Source: Portulaca oleracea (taxonomy: Eukaryota; Streptophyta; Magnoliopsida; Caryophyllales; Portulacaceae). From it: a stretch of DNA of 64,000 nt. Positions 35,968-49,041 of this stretch are shown piece after piece. The stretch spans positions 4,765,001-4,829,000 of the forward strand of contig CM055875.1 of assembly GCA_029582165.1 (NCBI GenBank), given 5' to 3'. The notes under the pieces are model-generated. The model worked only from the letters and a program-made list of their open reading frames with translations. It did no database searches and was not told the DNA's origin. A program made the position numbers and the translations under genes. Positions within the stretch are counted from its first letter, which is position 1. Each line of letters starts with the position of its first letter.

Positions 35968-38757
35968 TGTAAAAACCTGGCCTTAACCCAACCTAATTAA
36001 GCTAATTAATGAGATTAAGTAACCAAATTGCACATTTCAATTCAGTTAGCTGTTTGTATTTTTGCAGGCCTCAAGCAGAGCAACGACCATCATACATCAG
36101 TCTAGTGCGTTATTTATATAAATTAGTTAAGTGACAATTTCAGCTACTCAATTACTTTCGAAATATTCGGGTTACTTACTTGACCAAATTTATCAAGTCG
36201 AGCGATTCGTCGGTATTATTAAGAGTAATAATAATATTATTATTATTATCGTACCTCCTCGTTCCTTAATTTATTTAAAATTCAATTTATTCCACCTCCC
36301 CATTTTATTTCTAGTCTTCATCTCATTAGTAAAATTTTATAAATTTTATCCTGAGACTTTAAATTAGAAGTATTGGATATTAGTAGAAAGATAGTGTTGA
36401 TAAGGGGAGGAGAATTAAGAGTATTAATTTGAGTTTTTTTTAGTTGGGCCTTAAAACTTAAAGCTCCATCTCTTTAATTTTTGTTAGCATCAGATTCATT
36501 TTTCCTTTCTATTGTCAAGAAGTACTCCCTCACGTACATTACTCAACTCCCAACACTGCTCTTGCCTCCTATCTCCTGTCTTCTCTCGTCTCTCCATTCG
36601 GTCATCTGCTCGCTCGCCGCTACCGCCACCTAGAGTCGACACATGCGCGCCATCGATGTCACCAACCTCCAAGCACCATTATTATGTGATTCTTATTCTT
36701 CTCCTCTCTTTTTGAAGGTAAACTCTAACTCCCTCTAATCAGAATTTTTAAGTTTCAATTTCAAAATTTGTTGTTTTTCTTATCAAATTTAAGTATGCAG
36801 AATGAATGCACTTAGAATTACCAATTGGTTTTGGGTTGGTTTGTGTTTATGAGTTGTTCATGCCAAGTGTTTGATGTTATGTCTCAATGAAAGTTGAGAA
36901 TTTGATGCCAAATCCTCCTGAATATGAAGGGATTATTGTTAGATATGGTTGAATGTGATTCAAATGGTGTTTACTTGACATAAATGATGAGAATTGGGTA
37001 CAAATATGAGGAATCGAGTGGGAATTATGGTTGGATGGATCTGGTTATGATTCTATGGTGCGTGCATGTCATTTTTGGCATCCAAAATGGTGATTAATTA
37101 GTGATGTGGTTGCTGATAGTATGATAGCCATGGAAATTATGTATGAAAGGAATATAGGTTTTAATCGCACTAAAACATCAAGAAAAGGGTCTTAATTAAC
37201 CATTTGGGTCAAGTGAGTAATCCGAATTTCTCTGGGACAATTAAAGCTTCTATTAATCCAAATTTGGGTGGGGTATGATAGTCTTAAGTAATAGCTTTCA
37301 CATGGTTTTGGAATGTTGGGATTCCGATGGGTATAACTCAAGTTATGACAATTTTAAGATGCGTGCCCTATCCATATACGAGTTTTGTGGCAGTAAGTTC
37401 CCAAGCATTTTGAGTTATCGAGATAACCTTGTTAGCTTAAGTGTTGAACATGAGAGTTGTAGTATGCTCCAGAAGCTTTCTAGAATGGGGTCCTGTGTGT
37501 TCATGGGATGTCGGAGTGAAAAGTTATGGCCCGCCAAAGTAAGGCTCCCAACCATGTCAAACCAAAATTTTAATTCACCGAGCCTTTTCCAGAGCTAATT
37601 TCCGATGGCTTCCAAACTTTTTCTAAATTTGTGATCAACATAAGAGTTATAGTATATGATTCAAGATATCCATAGACTACTAGTACATGTTCATACGATA
37701 TATATATTCTTTAAGGTATGATTTCTTAAAGTTCTCTTCCCGAACTGAAATTTTTGCAGAACCAGCCCTCTTGTTTTCTTATTTTCAAGTCTTTACACTT
37801 ATTTTTAGCCTTAACTCTTAACTGGAGAGTTGTAGAAGTTATTTTTAGATTTCCGAAAAGTTCTCTTATGAATTTTTTGGAGGTCTATAGAGAAAGTTAT
37901 ATCTTTCGCAAGTTTACTGCAAGGTCCAAAAAAAACTCTCCAATCTTTTAAGTAAAAGTTAACTCTCACTAAGTTAAATACGAGACTCCCTCCTTACCAA
38001 GAGTTCAACTTAATTCACTTTATTGTTCCTATCTCAGGCGAGGTCCAAGAGGTCGTTGCTGCTCCCTGTTCGAGTCCAGTCAAGCTTTTCAAGTCGCTTT
38101 AAGTGCGGGTTCAACTTGCAAGGTACGCATATTGTCTGCAGTCTACCAAAACTCATTTATTTAAGTTAAAGTAAGCAAGTTTAATAATTGTAATGTAATT
38201 AAGCAATCTCTACATGTTTTTCTCACGTAAATATGGCCCTGACCCAAGTTATTTGTGTCATAGTGCACTACCCAAGTCAATACTTGGCCAGTGTCAACCC
38301 ATCTGAACCTCCAAATCGGTCCTATGCGATACAGAGGCTTAGTCCGATGATCGCAAGCACGGGACCATCAAGATAATAATAATACGGCAAGCAAAGTTTT
38401 ATTATGATTGTTATTTTATTGTTTAGTTGTTTGCAAAATGAATTGAAATACGCGAAATAAAATGAATTGCTTAAATTTATTTATCAGAATAGGTATGCGT
38501 ATTGAGTTTCACTCATTCATGAAAATGTTTTATGTTTTGTTTTAGGTGGTACCTCTAGTGCCGATAAACCAAGCATTGATTAGAAGTCGTTAAGTTGGCA
38601 AGGGAGGCTTCCCTTGGTTTTAATGAAGTTGAATTATATTCGTGATATACATGTTTGATATAGTTTGACGTATGTGAGTCCTGGATGTATATGAAACTTG
38701 GGTGTTGGTTGTAATATGTATTTTGGATGTGAAATATGTCGGTACTAATTCTAGTAT
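35968..38757 (+). mobile_element. E1 3' LTR, 5' portion (U3)
   Basis: Copy of 22862-25677, slightly shorter because of small deletions at 36585-36660 and 38310-38520. Ends at the E2 TSD AGTAT (38753-38757). Confidence 0.87.
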
Positions 38758-38782
38758 TGATGTAGATTTGGTCCATCAAAAT

Positions 38783-38794
38783 TGGTATCAGAGC
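38783..38794 (+). other. E2 primer binding site (U3)
   Basis: TGGTATCAGAGC four bases after the left terminus. Confidence 0.88.
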
Positions 38795-39008
38795 TTAGGA
38801 GGTTGATTCTCTTAGTTCTTGAACCATCTTTTTGCAATCTTTCCATCACAAATCTATCCCCCATCATCTCTCATATACACGTCCACCATTAGCTCCACAA
38901 AGAACCCCATAGCCCAAACACAATCAAACCAAAACACAATCCCCTCTCGTCCCCCATGTGCTAACCCCAAGTTTGTGAGTTTCTTGTGATCTTTTTGCAT
39001 CAAGATTG

Positions 39009-40420
39009 ATGGATAGTGCAAGTACACCCACGAACCAACCTTCTACGTCTCAAGAGGATGTAGAATACATGAAGCAAAAGATAGCTTTTCTCTCGGATCA
39101 ATTGAAGAGGTATATGCATCTTCAACATAGAGTGAATCATGGAGGAAGTGATGATGAAGAGGAGGTTAAAAGTGAACGAAGTGGACGTCCAAAAAGGGAG
39201 GAACGTTTCGACTTCAAAGTGGAAATCCCCGAATTTGATGGTAATCTTGATCCCGAAAACTTCTTAGATTGGATGCAAACTGTTGAACGTGTCTTTGATC
39301 TTAAAGAAGTGCATGACGAGAAGAAAGTGAAATATGTGGCTCTTAAATTGTGAAAACATGCGTCCGTTTGGTGGACTAATTTGCAAAAGAAGAGGCAAAC
39401 TAAAGGGAAGGACAAGATTAAAACGTTGATTAAGATGAAGAAGAAGTTGCAAGAGAAGTTCCCACCACCAAGTTATCTCCAAGATAACTATTACAAATTG
39501 CAACGATTGGTTCAAGGGAGAAAAAGTGTCGAGGAGTACACAAAGGAGTTCGAACATCTCCTTTGGCGTTGTGACCTCCAAGAAGATGAACCACAAACTT
39601 TGGTACGTTTCTTATATGGTTTAAATGATTGGATTCGTAATATTGTTGAATTACATTCTTAACAATCTTTGGATGAGTTGAGTTCTTTGGCCTTGAAAGT
39701 AGAAAGGCAAAGAAAAGAAAGAGGTAAAGAAACCATGTCCAAGTACCAAACGTCTTACAAACCCCCACAAAACACACGCCCATACACCCCACAACAAAAA
39801 CCTACATTCCCCACAAAACAACCAAACACAAAAGCACCACAAAATCAGCCCCCATCCATCCCCAAACCCCACGTCCAAGAATCAAAACCCTTAGCCCCAA
39901 GGAGGTGTTTCCGTTGTCAAGGCTTAGGACATTATGCTTCGGAGTGTCCTAACAAGAGAGTTGTATCTTTGGTGGAATATCAAAGTGCCTTGTATGTTGA
40001 ACCGGAGTATCATGAAAGTGAGGATGAGGAAGAGGTAGGAGTTGACGTGAATGAGGAAGAGGAAGTAGAGGAAGCGGATGAAGGTGAAATACTAGTAGTA
40101 AGAAGGGCCTTGAGCGTTGCTTATGTTCCAAATGAACAAGAACAAAGGGAGAACATCTTTCACACAAGGTGTACTATTCAAGGCAAGGTGTGCTCTCTAA
40201 TCGTAGATGGAGGTAGTTGCACAAACGCCGCTTCTACAACAATGGTGAAGAAACTACAATTGGAGGTTAGTCTACACCCATCTCTCTACACAATTCAATG
40301 GTTGAGTCATGGGAAGGGCATTCGAGTGGTTCACCGTGTCTTGGTAAGAACTACAAAGATTTTATTTGGTGTGATGTAATTCCAATGGATGCTTGTCATA
40401 TTTTGCTTGGGAGACCTTAG
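39009..40420 (+). pseudogene. gag: E2 gag-protease pseudogene (U3)
   Basis: Same lesions as in U2: TGA after ALKL, TAA after VELHS, protease frameshift and GRP-stop. It differs from U2 by a few substitutions (ESEDEEE against ESENEEE; GEILVV against GEMLVV). The protease keeps GKVCSLIVDGGSCTNAAS, the likely ancestral reading. Confidence 0.9.
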
Positions 40421-43389
40421 CTTTTTGATAGGCATGTCACGCATGATGGGAGAATGAACACCTACACGTTTGTTCTCAACAAAAGGAGGATCACCTTGGC
40501 TCCTCTCTCACCATCATCGATCATACGTCCCCAACAACAACAACAACAACAAAAGGAGGAGACCAATATTGTGAGTTTCATGAAGGTTGAATATCATGAA
40601 TTCCAAGAGCATAAGGAGCTTATTCTAGCCAACTTGGAAGAGGAGGAATCGTCCCCAACACTTGAGCATGCACGCCTCAAACCTCTTTTGGAATGTTTCA
40701 AGCATTTGTTCCCAAAAGAGATGCCGAAGGGGTTGCCTCCAAGAAGGGATATTGAACACAAAATTGATCTTGTTCCGGGTTCTATGCTCCCCAACAAGCC
40801 GGCCTATCGAATGAATCCAAAAGTAGCTCAAGAAGTTCAAAGGCAAGTGGATGATCTTTTGTCAAAAGGCTTGATACGTGAGAGTATGAGTCCATGTGTT
40901 GTCCCGGTTTTACTTGTGTCGAAGAAAGATGGGTCCCAACGAATGTGTATGGATTTCCGAGCTATAAACAAGATCACAATCAAGTATAGATTTCAATCCC
41001 ACGCCTCTTGAGGATCTACTTGATGAGCTTCATGGAGTGTTGTGTTCTCCAAGGTTGATTTAAGAAGTGGATATCATCAAATAAGGATTCATGAAGGGGA
41101 TGAGTGGAAGACGGCATTCAAGACGAAAGAAGGGTTATATGAGTGGCTTGTGATGCCATTTGGTCTTACAAACGCACCATCTACCTTTATGCGTTTAATG
41201 AACCATGTATTGAAGCCTCTTATTGGCAAATGTGTTGTAGTTTACTTTGATGATATTCTTGTGTATAGTAGAAGTGAAAAGGAGCATGTGAAGCACCTAG
41301 AGTTGGTGTATATTTTGGAGAAGGAACAACTCTACGCTAACATGGAGAAGTGCCACTTTTTCTCACCCAAGATCGTGTTCCTTGGGTATGTCCTTTCGAA
41401 AGATGGCATTCAAGTGGATAAGGAGAAGGTGAAGGCTATTCAAGAATGGCCTACACCCACGTCCATTCATGAGGTACGAAGCTTTCATGGTTTAGCATCT
41501 TTTTACCGAAGGTTTATAAGGAGTTTTAGACCCATTCTAGCACCCATGACCGAGTTGTTGAAAAAGAAAGAGTTTTCATGGAGTAAGGGTGCTAATGAAG
41601 CTTTTGAGTTGATTAAGGAGAAATTATGTCATGCGCCCATTCTTGAATTACCTTGTTTTGATAAAGTCTTTGTAGTAGAGGTTGATGCAAGTGGAGTTGG
41701 AATTGGAGCCGTATTATCTCAAGAGGGCCGACCACTTGCCTTCTTTAGTGAGAAATTGAATGAAGCCAAACGGAAGTATAGTACATATGATAAAGAGTTC
41801 TATGCAATCATAAGAGCTCTTGAGCATTGGCGACACTATCTTCTAAGTGGCGAGTTCATCCTACAAAGTGATCACGAGGCTCTTAAGTTCATTCAAGGGC
41901 AACATAAGTTGAATCCAAGACACGCCAAATGGGTGGAGTACATGCAAGCGTTCCATTTTGTGATAAAACATAAAGCGGGTCATCTTAACAAAGGAGCGGA
42001 TGCTTTGTCACGAAGGTACTTACTTACCCATGTTCTTGATTCAAGAGTCCTTGGTTTTGAGCATATTAAAGAGTTGTATGTGAATGATGAGGATTTCAAG
42101 GAGGTTTATGAGCTATGTAAGAAGCATCCTCACCAACTCTTTCATATTGAGCATGGATTTCTTTTTAAGGGAAATCAACTTTGTATTCCCAAGAGTAGCA
42201 TTCGTGAGTTGTTGATCATGGAGGTCCATGGAGGATCTTTGGCGGGTCATTTTGGTATTGAGAAGACATATCTTATGATGAAGGAGCATTACTTTTGGCC
42301 AAGCATGATCAAAGACGTAGAGCATATGGTAAAGAGGTGTAATACTTGTAATATTACGAAGGCTCACGCTCTACCACAAGGGTTGTATACTCCTTTGCCT
42401 ATCCAACATAGTCCATGGGAAGATGTGAGTTTAGACTTTCGTTGGTCTACCAAGAATACAAAGAGGCAAGGATTCTATTATGGTGGTTGTTAATAGGTTT
42501 TCAAAGATGGCTCATTTCATTCCATGCCATACCACCTATGATGCTACTAAGGTTGCAAATCTATACTTTGAAGAAGTAGTGAAGTTACATGGTATCCCCA
42601 AGACCATGGTGAGTGATAGGGATTCAAAGTTCCTTAGTCATTTTTGGCTTACATTGTGGAAGAAGCTTGGAACAACATTGAAGTTTAGCACCGCTTGTCA
42701 TCCACAAACGGATGGACAAACCGTGACCAACCGCATTGGGAGCTCTACTTCGAATCTCGGTGAGTAAAGACAAGAAAAGGGTGGGATACTCTTCTATGTC
42801 ATGCTGAATTTGCCTTCAATAGGAGTCCAAGTAAAGCCACGGGGTTGTCACCTTTTCAAGTGGTATATGGAAGGAACCCTCTCCAACCTATGGATCTCAC
42901 ACCCATTTCTACATCAACAAAGTTTAGTTTTGAAGCTAACAAAAGGGTGGAAGAGATTAAGAAGCTACATGAAGAAGTTCGTGAGAAGATCTTGAAGTAC
43001 ACGCAAGATGTAGCTAGTAAAGTGAATAAAACAAGGAAGAAGGTTGTGTTTGAACCTAGAGATCTTGTTTGGATTCACTTGAAGAAAGAAAGATTTCCTT
43101 CTAAAAGGAAAGCTAAGCTTGCACCGAGAGGAGATGGACCTTATGAGGTTTTGGAAAGGATTGGTGACAATGCTTATAAGTTACAACTTGGTGAAGACTA
43201 TGAAGGAGTTGTACTTTCAATGTGAGTGATCTTAAGCCCTACTATGGAGATAGAGAAGAACTTCCTAGTTTGAGGACAAACTCTTTTCAACTCTTTGATC
43301 CCATTATACATCAAAATTGGTATCAGAGCTTAGGAACGCCAAGAGATCTCATTACACATAGAATTCAAGATCTTTATGAACAAAGATAA
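40421..43389 (+). pseudogene. pol: E2 RT-RNase H-integrase pseudogene (U3)
   Basis: Collinear with U2 but with extra breaks. Indels at 40994-41035 split RT before [16 protein letters not shown] has become MDF in the RT N-terminal motif. Three bases (Met codon region) are missing after HLELV at about 41308, and two bases at about 42440 break integrase after SLDF. At about 42723 GAA is missing, so the catalytic glutamate of QTDGQTEV is lost (QTDGQTVTN). A one-base loss at about 43205 ends the C-terminal frame at 43225. The N-terminal PQQ tract has seven Gln against four in U2, a (CAA)n length change. Many of these private lesions may be consensus errors. Confidence 0.88.
43318..43329 (+). other. 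Second PBS-like site behind integrase (U3)
   Basis: TGGTATCAGAGC after TACATCAAAAT, as in the other units. Confidence 0.75.
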
Positions 43390-44073
43390 GAATCTTCTTC
43401 TCTAAGTTCTTAAGGATCAACTAAATCCAACGAAAAGAAGATGGAAATGAAACAAAGAATGAGATTTCGTTTACCAAAAGATGATGGACGATTGATGTAT
43501 GAACGTTTGAATGATGCTTGATGAATGTTTGATGATTGAAAGATGATCGAATGGATGAATGAACGCTTGGATGAACGAATGGAATGATAATGGAATTAAA
43601 GGATCCTTTGAGGATATAGGCACACCACCTCAAGAACTCTTCAATTCTACCTTTCTCCACCAAGGGATGCCAACCCTAGGCTAGAAGTAGAGATAGGACT
43701 AATCTCCCTCAAGAGAAACGAAAACTAGCACAAAAGCTAGAGAGAAAACAACATCATGTGTTTACTTTGTATTTGATTATTGAATGTAATGAATGAATTA
43801 CAAGGCACCCAAGGGGTCTATTTATACTAATAGAGAACCCCCTTGGCGTGTGGAATGAAAGAATACAAGGGTTTCCTAGCTTACATCATTCTATACAAAT
43901 GTGACATCATAAAGAAACAAATGTACATAAGCTAGATTAAAACTATGATAACTTGCTCAATCCTTGTCCAAACTTAAAGATTCAAAAACCATTGTGAAGC
44001 TCCTTTGATGATGATCAGTTGACCCTAGGATGACTTCCTCAATATCTTCATGGTTCTTGAGATAAAGAGCAAA
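43390..44073 (+). other. E2 3' tail (U3)
   Basis: Copy of 30309-30992. Non-coding. Confidence 0.7.
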
Positions 44074-44801
44074 CTACGAGTATCATTGTCACCGCTAGAA
44101 CTCAAGATTCTTTATTACTCTTTCCTCTTCGGCCTAGGGATCGACATCAAAAACCCATGCCACAAGATGATCGTCGCACGCAATCTGGGAACACATAAAT
44201 CATGTTTCTAGGCCTTGGGGCCTTTGGGACTTAGCTGTCTTTCAGTTGTTAAGGTAAGAGTAGGTAAGAGTGGGCGTTCTCTTAACCCCTACATAGGATT
44301 GATATGCAATTAAAAATACACAGAATAATTTTTTAAATTCAAATCAATTAGTAGAGACCAAAAGAATGATTTGAGTTTGTTTGTGTGGGTACTGAAGTAT
44401 ATAAAATCATTGATGTTGTTGGTTGTGGTTGAGTGGGCGTGACTCTTATTGTACCAAATTGAGTTTAAAATGTCGTATGCAGGTTTATAACGAGTACTTT
44501 TAAGTTGGGATAGTCCATATTATAGATAAAACTCTGCCGAAATTTCCCTAGGATTTAAAAAAAAAGAAGAAGTGCTTATGGTTTCCCAAATCCCAATTGC
44601 TTAATTTGGTTTTAAGGGTTTCTAATAGTGGTCAAAAAGGTAAACGGAGGTCTTTATGGACATAGGATCTACTTTAGAAGTATTAGCATGGGCACAAAAA
44701 TCCTGATTTTCTTTGGGGCGCTATTAATATTATGATATCCATTTGTAATGAAGAACTTTAGAGAAAAGATATATAGTAAGAAAGAGGAAAATGTGGAGGT
44801 G
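44074..44801 (+). other. E1 internal left block (U4)
   Basis: Copy of 10643-11376. The first 40 bases differ (CACCGCTAGAACTCAAGATT against CAGCTGCTTAGGAACTCAG). Non-coding. Confidence 0.7.
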
Positions 44802-44811
44802 AAAATTTATT

Positions 44812-47052
44812 CAAAAAATTGTTGCGAGGTGCCACACATTTCTAACAACTGACTAGTTGGGGACCACATTTTTTTTAATTCACTCAAAGGGGACGAAGTT
44901 GTTAAACAAATGGCTAGCAAGTGACTTTCCGACCACTTTTTGTCGGAAACCATAAAAAGACATAAAATTCCTTTTATTCTTGTTAAATCCAGTACGAGAT
45001 GCTGCTCATAGAAAACGCACCATAATTGGACAATTCCTCGGAAAATTGAATAAAATTCCGCATTGATTCCAATTTTTCAAATGCCAATGTTTGGTTACCC
45101 AACTTGTTTCCACTCGACACGTCTATCTTTTATTCTTCCTGTGGCACCCAAACCAACAACTTTTTCACTCACCTCTTTGTTTCAGCATATACCCAGTTGA
45201 GTTTGCGCATTGATTCATACTCATAATCATAACTGTATGAGGCAAAAATTTGTCGACCAATTAAAAAATGACACGTGGAAGATAAATTAAATTTATTCGG
45301 CCAATTATTATCCGCAACGTGTTAAATTAATTATGACAGTCTATTTAATTGAATTTTAAATGAAAATGCATTCGCCAATAATATCATGACACATGTCAAA
45401 GATGATGCGTAAAATATTAATTATTTCTTTATTTAAAGTTAAAGGAATAATTAATTAACTTGGGCCCAAGCCCAAAGCCCAACTCAAACCCTAGGGGTTA
45501 GGCCTCCACAGCCTATAAATAGGGGTCCTCCCCCCTTCATTTTAACCCCCGGTGATTCAGCAGTCAGCATCCAGAAGCTCCAGAAGATCAAACTACCTAC
45601 GACCTCTAGCTATCAAGCGCCAAGGATCGAAGTCTGCAGCAGATCAAGATCGAGTCTCAGAGTCTTCGACATGTCTTGATCAAGAACAACAACAGATTTC
45701 TTCAGCAAGAGACTCAGCAGTCTACACTTTGCAGTATTCCCTGACATTCGACATTTTGCACTCCAAAGGCTTCAAAAGATCGAACTACAAGCGATGTCCA
45801 GCTACCAAGCGCAAAGGACCAACGTCGGCAAGTTCAACAACTTCTGTTCTTTGCTTCAAAGTTTGCAGTCATCTTCCTCGTTTGGTTCATCGATCGAGAC
45901 CAAGCACTAAGTCCTCGCATCCAAGAACCGGGAGAACTACAACCAATAGTCAACCTTCAGACGGTTAAACTTCGAGCAGACTCCAGCTACCAAGCACTAA
46001 GGGGATCAACGCTCAAAACCTTCCACTGAGAACCATCAGAAGAATTCTTCAGCTAAACCTACGTTCGAGATCGAGATCAAGCGCTCGTGCCCTCGGCTCA
46101 CCCAAGTTTCAGGAGATTGAATCAGAGGACTACTTTATTATATTTAATATAGGGATTGTACCCGCATACATTTGAATATTAATACAAATTAATTTGTTTC
46201 TCAATTTCCTGTCTTTATTTATTTTAGACTCGAAATTTGTATTTACAATAACCCCCTGTTGAAATGATTATTTTGTACCCATTTCAACCTCCAACATTAA
46301 TTTTTTGACTTCTGGGTTGTTTATAACTTCTGGGTTTGCAGTTGTTTTCGTTGATTTTACCCATTTCCAACCTTCTGAGTGATTGATTGATTCAAATTTT
46401 GAAGGTTGAGAAGAGAAGATGCATACAAGCCTTTTGTTGCCTCAAGAACCATCAGGATGGTCTCCATCCTTGAGCCTTCCAAGCCTGTGTTTTCTTCTCT
46501 TTCTTAATTTTTTTATCATTTGGATGATGGATTAGTGATTATTGCATAGTTTGTGAAGTGGGTTTTTGCTATTTTTCTCAAATTTTGGGTGAGTTTGTTT
46601 GGAGTTCTGTAGACATTCTTCCCGCACTGCCCAGAATTGTGATTAATTTTTTTTCTCTCTTACTTAATTTTTTTATCATTTGGATGATGGATTAATGATT
46701 ATTGCATAGTTTATGAAGTGGGTTTTTGTTATTTTTCTCAAATTCTGGGTGAACGTTGAAGAAAGATGAAAATTGAAGAAGAAGATCGAGTGAGTAGTTG
46801 AGAGGGTAAGGCTTCCTTCAATTATATAAACCATTACTTGCCACACTTGGAGGCAACGAAGGGTATTCTCGACATTCAACACAAAAAATTCAAAAATTTA
46901 TTAACTATTGTTAATCACACCGCTTCCAAAGAAATGTGGCCTAAAGTCACTAACTAGTCATTTGTTTAACAACTTCATCCCTTTGAGTGTATTAAAAATG
47001 TGGTCCCCTCTTGATCAATTGTCGAAATGTGGTACCTCCCAAAGAATTTTTG
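44812..47052. mobile_element. MULE with nested solo LTR (U4)
   Basis: Copy of the U1 MULE; AAAATTTATT at 44802-44811 and 47053-47062. Its left TIR is nearly identical to that of U1 (CAACTGACTAGTTGGGG), whereas U2 differs. Confidence 0.87.
45234..46247 (+). mobile_element. Solo LTR (U4)
   Basis: Copy starting TGTATGAGGC (one change) and ending TTTACA, with ATAAC on both sides. Confidence 0.87.
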
Positions 47053-47062
47053 AAAATTTATT

Positions 47063-49024
47063 TTGGTAAAAAAAGAGAATGATTATATCATGTGAATATA
47101 GTTTATTTGAATATGTATGGAGAAATTACTTTGGGTGATATCTAGCATGATTTTGGGATTTAAAAGCCCCTTATTATTTATTCATTTGAATATTTATATA
47201 CTTAATCATTTCCTCAAATAACCCTTATGCAAATTCAAGCCTTTTACTTAACTAAGATACTCTATTTCTATTACATGAACCAATTGCCTTATATTCATGC
47301 TAGAAATTCTCATGGTGAGTTTTCCTTCATCATCATATTTGCGAATCCTAGATAAGCATTGGATATCTCATCCATTTAATTTGGGGATCAACTATTCCCT
47401 TTATCATATGATTCTATTAGGAACTTAAATCCAACCTTACATATTCATGCTTGATTTTTAGTTTATGTACTCCACCAATTTCATCAATCAATTTGTTAAT
47501 CCAAATTTTACTATCTTTTCCTAACATCGCCTTTATTCCATTACTTATTCGCAATGAATCTCACTTGATCATTTGTTGTTGCTCACCTTTGCATGACAAT
47601 CGTGATTTCCTTATTGGTTTATATGATTCATGTTAACATATTACTACATTGGATATGTTCTTAATCCCAATCTAAAATATATCCTTACTAATCTTGTCAT
47701 CAACCTGCATTAATTCTCTCATGGTTATCACTTTTCTTTCAATTACTATCAATCCATATCTTCATTTGTGATTAACTTTATTTACCTTATGTGACTTTTC
47801 ACTTGGCCTATCTTTTTCTTTTCTTGAGTGATCATTATCTTCTCCAATTAATTAGCACATTGAATTCAAAATTTACTCTTAATATATGTTGTAATTATTC
47901 AAGCTCAATAATATATACCTCGTGTTAGTTCAAATAGTTCGATAATTAACCATCATTCAATGGTTCTTTGCTTATTACTTATCACATCCACTATGAATTC
48001 TTGAATTTCAAATAATCTATACCCTTACATATTCATTTTGATTTCTTATCACTTATACTATCCTTACTATTCCTTCATCACAATCATTGTTTGTTCTTGT
48101 TCTGAAGGTCAAAAGTTTGTCCCAATATTTTCCTTTTCAAAGTAATTCAAGTTAATTATTCTTTATTGTTTTACTTGTTTATAGAATCATTATGATCACT
48201 ATCATTTTCGATCATCTTTTATTAATCATCATTCTCATTCGATATTTACTTTGGACTCATAGGTTATCTACATTTCCTCATGAAATATTAAAGTCATCGT
48301 TGTAGATTTTGGCTTCATCATTATCCTTGATATTTATACATATACTTATCATCAATCTTATCTTTCTACCTTCTGTTATTTTATTTGTTCCCCACACCAA
48401 CTTATTTTTACTATAATTATTTCTTTTATTGTCATCAATTCTGGGGGAGGAGTGTTAGTGAACATGAAATGAGATGAATTATAGGGAAATGAATGTCCTA
48501 TGAGTAAGTTCAATGAAGTTTGGGGAGTAAGGTACATAGCATTTTTATTAGGGGTTTTGTGAGTAATAGTGAAGAGTCGGGCAATATGGGTCATAGTTTC
48601 TAAAAAAAACACACACAAAGACCTTTAGTTCTAGACAACTTGAGATTAAGTTGTATGTCGATCGATTTAAGAATATATAGTACTTGGAGAGTACTTGTGT
48701 CATTTTAAAGAAGAGTGGAAATAATGTGGAAAAATTTTAGAGGAGGTACACTTTGTGACCTCTATTGTTTTACGAAGAGACGAAAATGGTCAATTTAAAT
48801 AGGCAAGCTGATTAAGACTCAATGTTTTTGGGTAGCATGTAAGATTTGATATTCAAAGGCAAGAGCTTATTTGATTAACTTATGTGAAAATTTGAGTTTG
48901 TAATCCTATGAATAGCTGGCCCAATTACTTATCGAAGGATAAGACATTAAGTATAGTGGGTAATAAAATCGTGGCGATATGCCAAATAGTAATGATTTCT
49001 ATCAAGTTTCGGGGATGAAACTTC
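47063..49024 (+). other. E1 internal right block (U4)
   Basis: Copy of 20866-22844 with many one-base losses. Non-coding. Confidence 0.65.
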
Positions 49025-49041
49025 TTTTAAGGGGGGTAGAC
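49025..49041 (+). other. E1 polypurine tract (U4)
   Basis: TTTTAAGGGGGGTAGAC before TGTAAAAACC. Confidence 0.88.

Larger units (their letters stand above)
30993..44073 (+). repeat. Tandem array unit U3 (13.1 kb)
   Basis: Third copy, collinear with U2. It differs mainly by clusters of small indels (31790-31920, 33820-33960, 36585-36660, 38310-38600, 40995-41035, 42440 and 42720). Confidence 0.95.
38758..44073 (+). mobile_element. E2 element (U3 copy)
   Basis: Same structure as the U2 copy: 21-base left terminus (38758-38778), PBS, leader, broken gag-pol, tail to the junction. Confidence 0.87.
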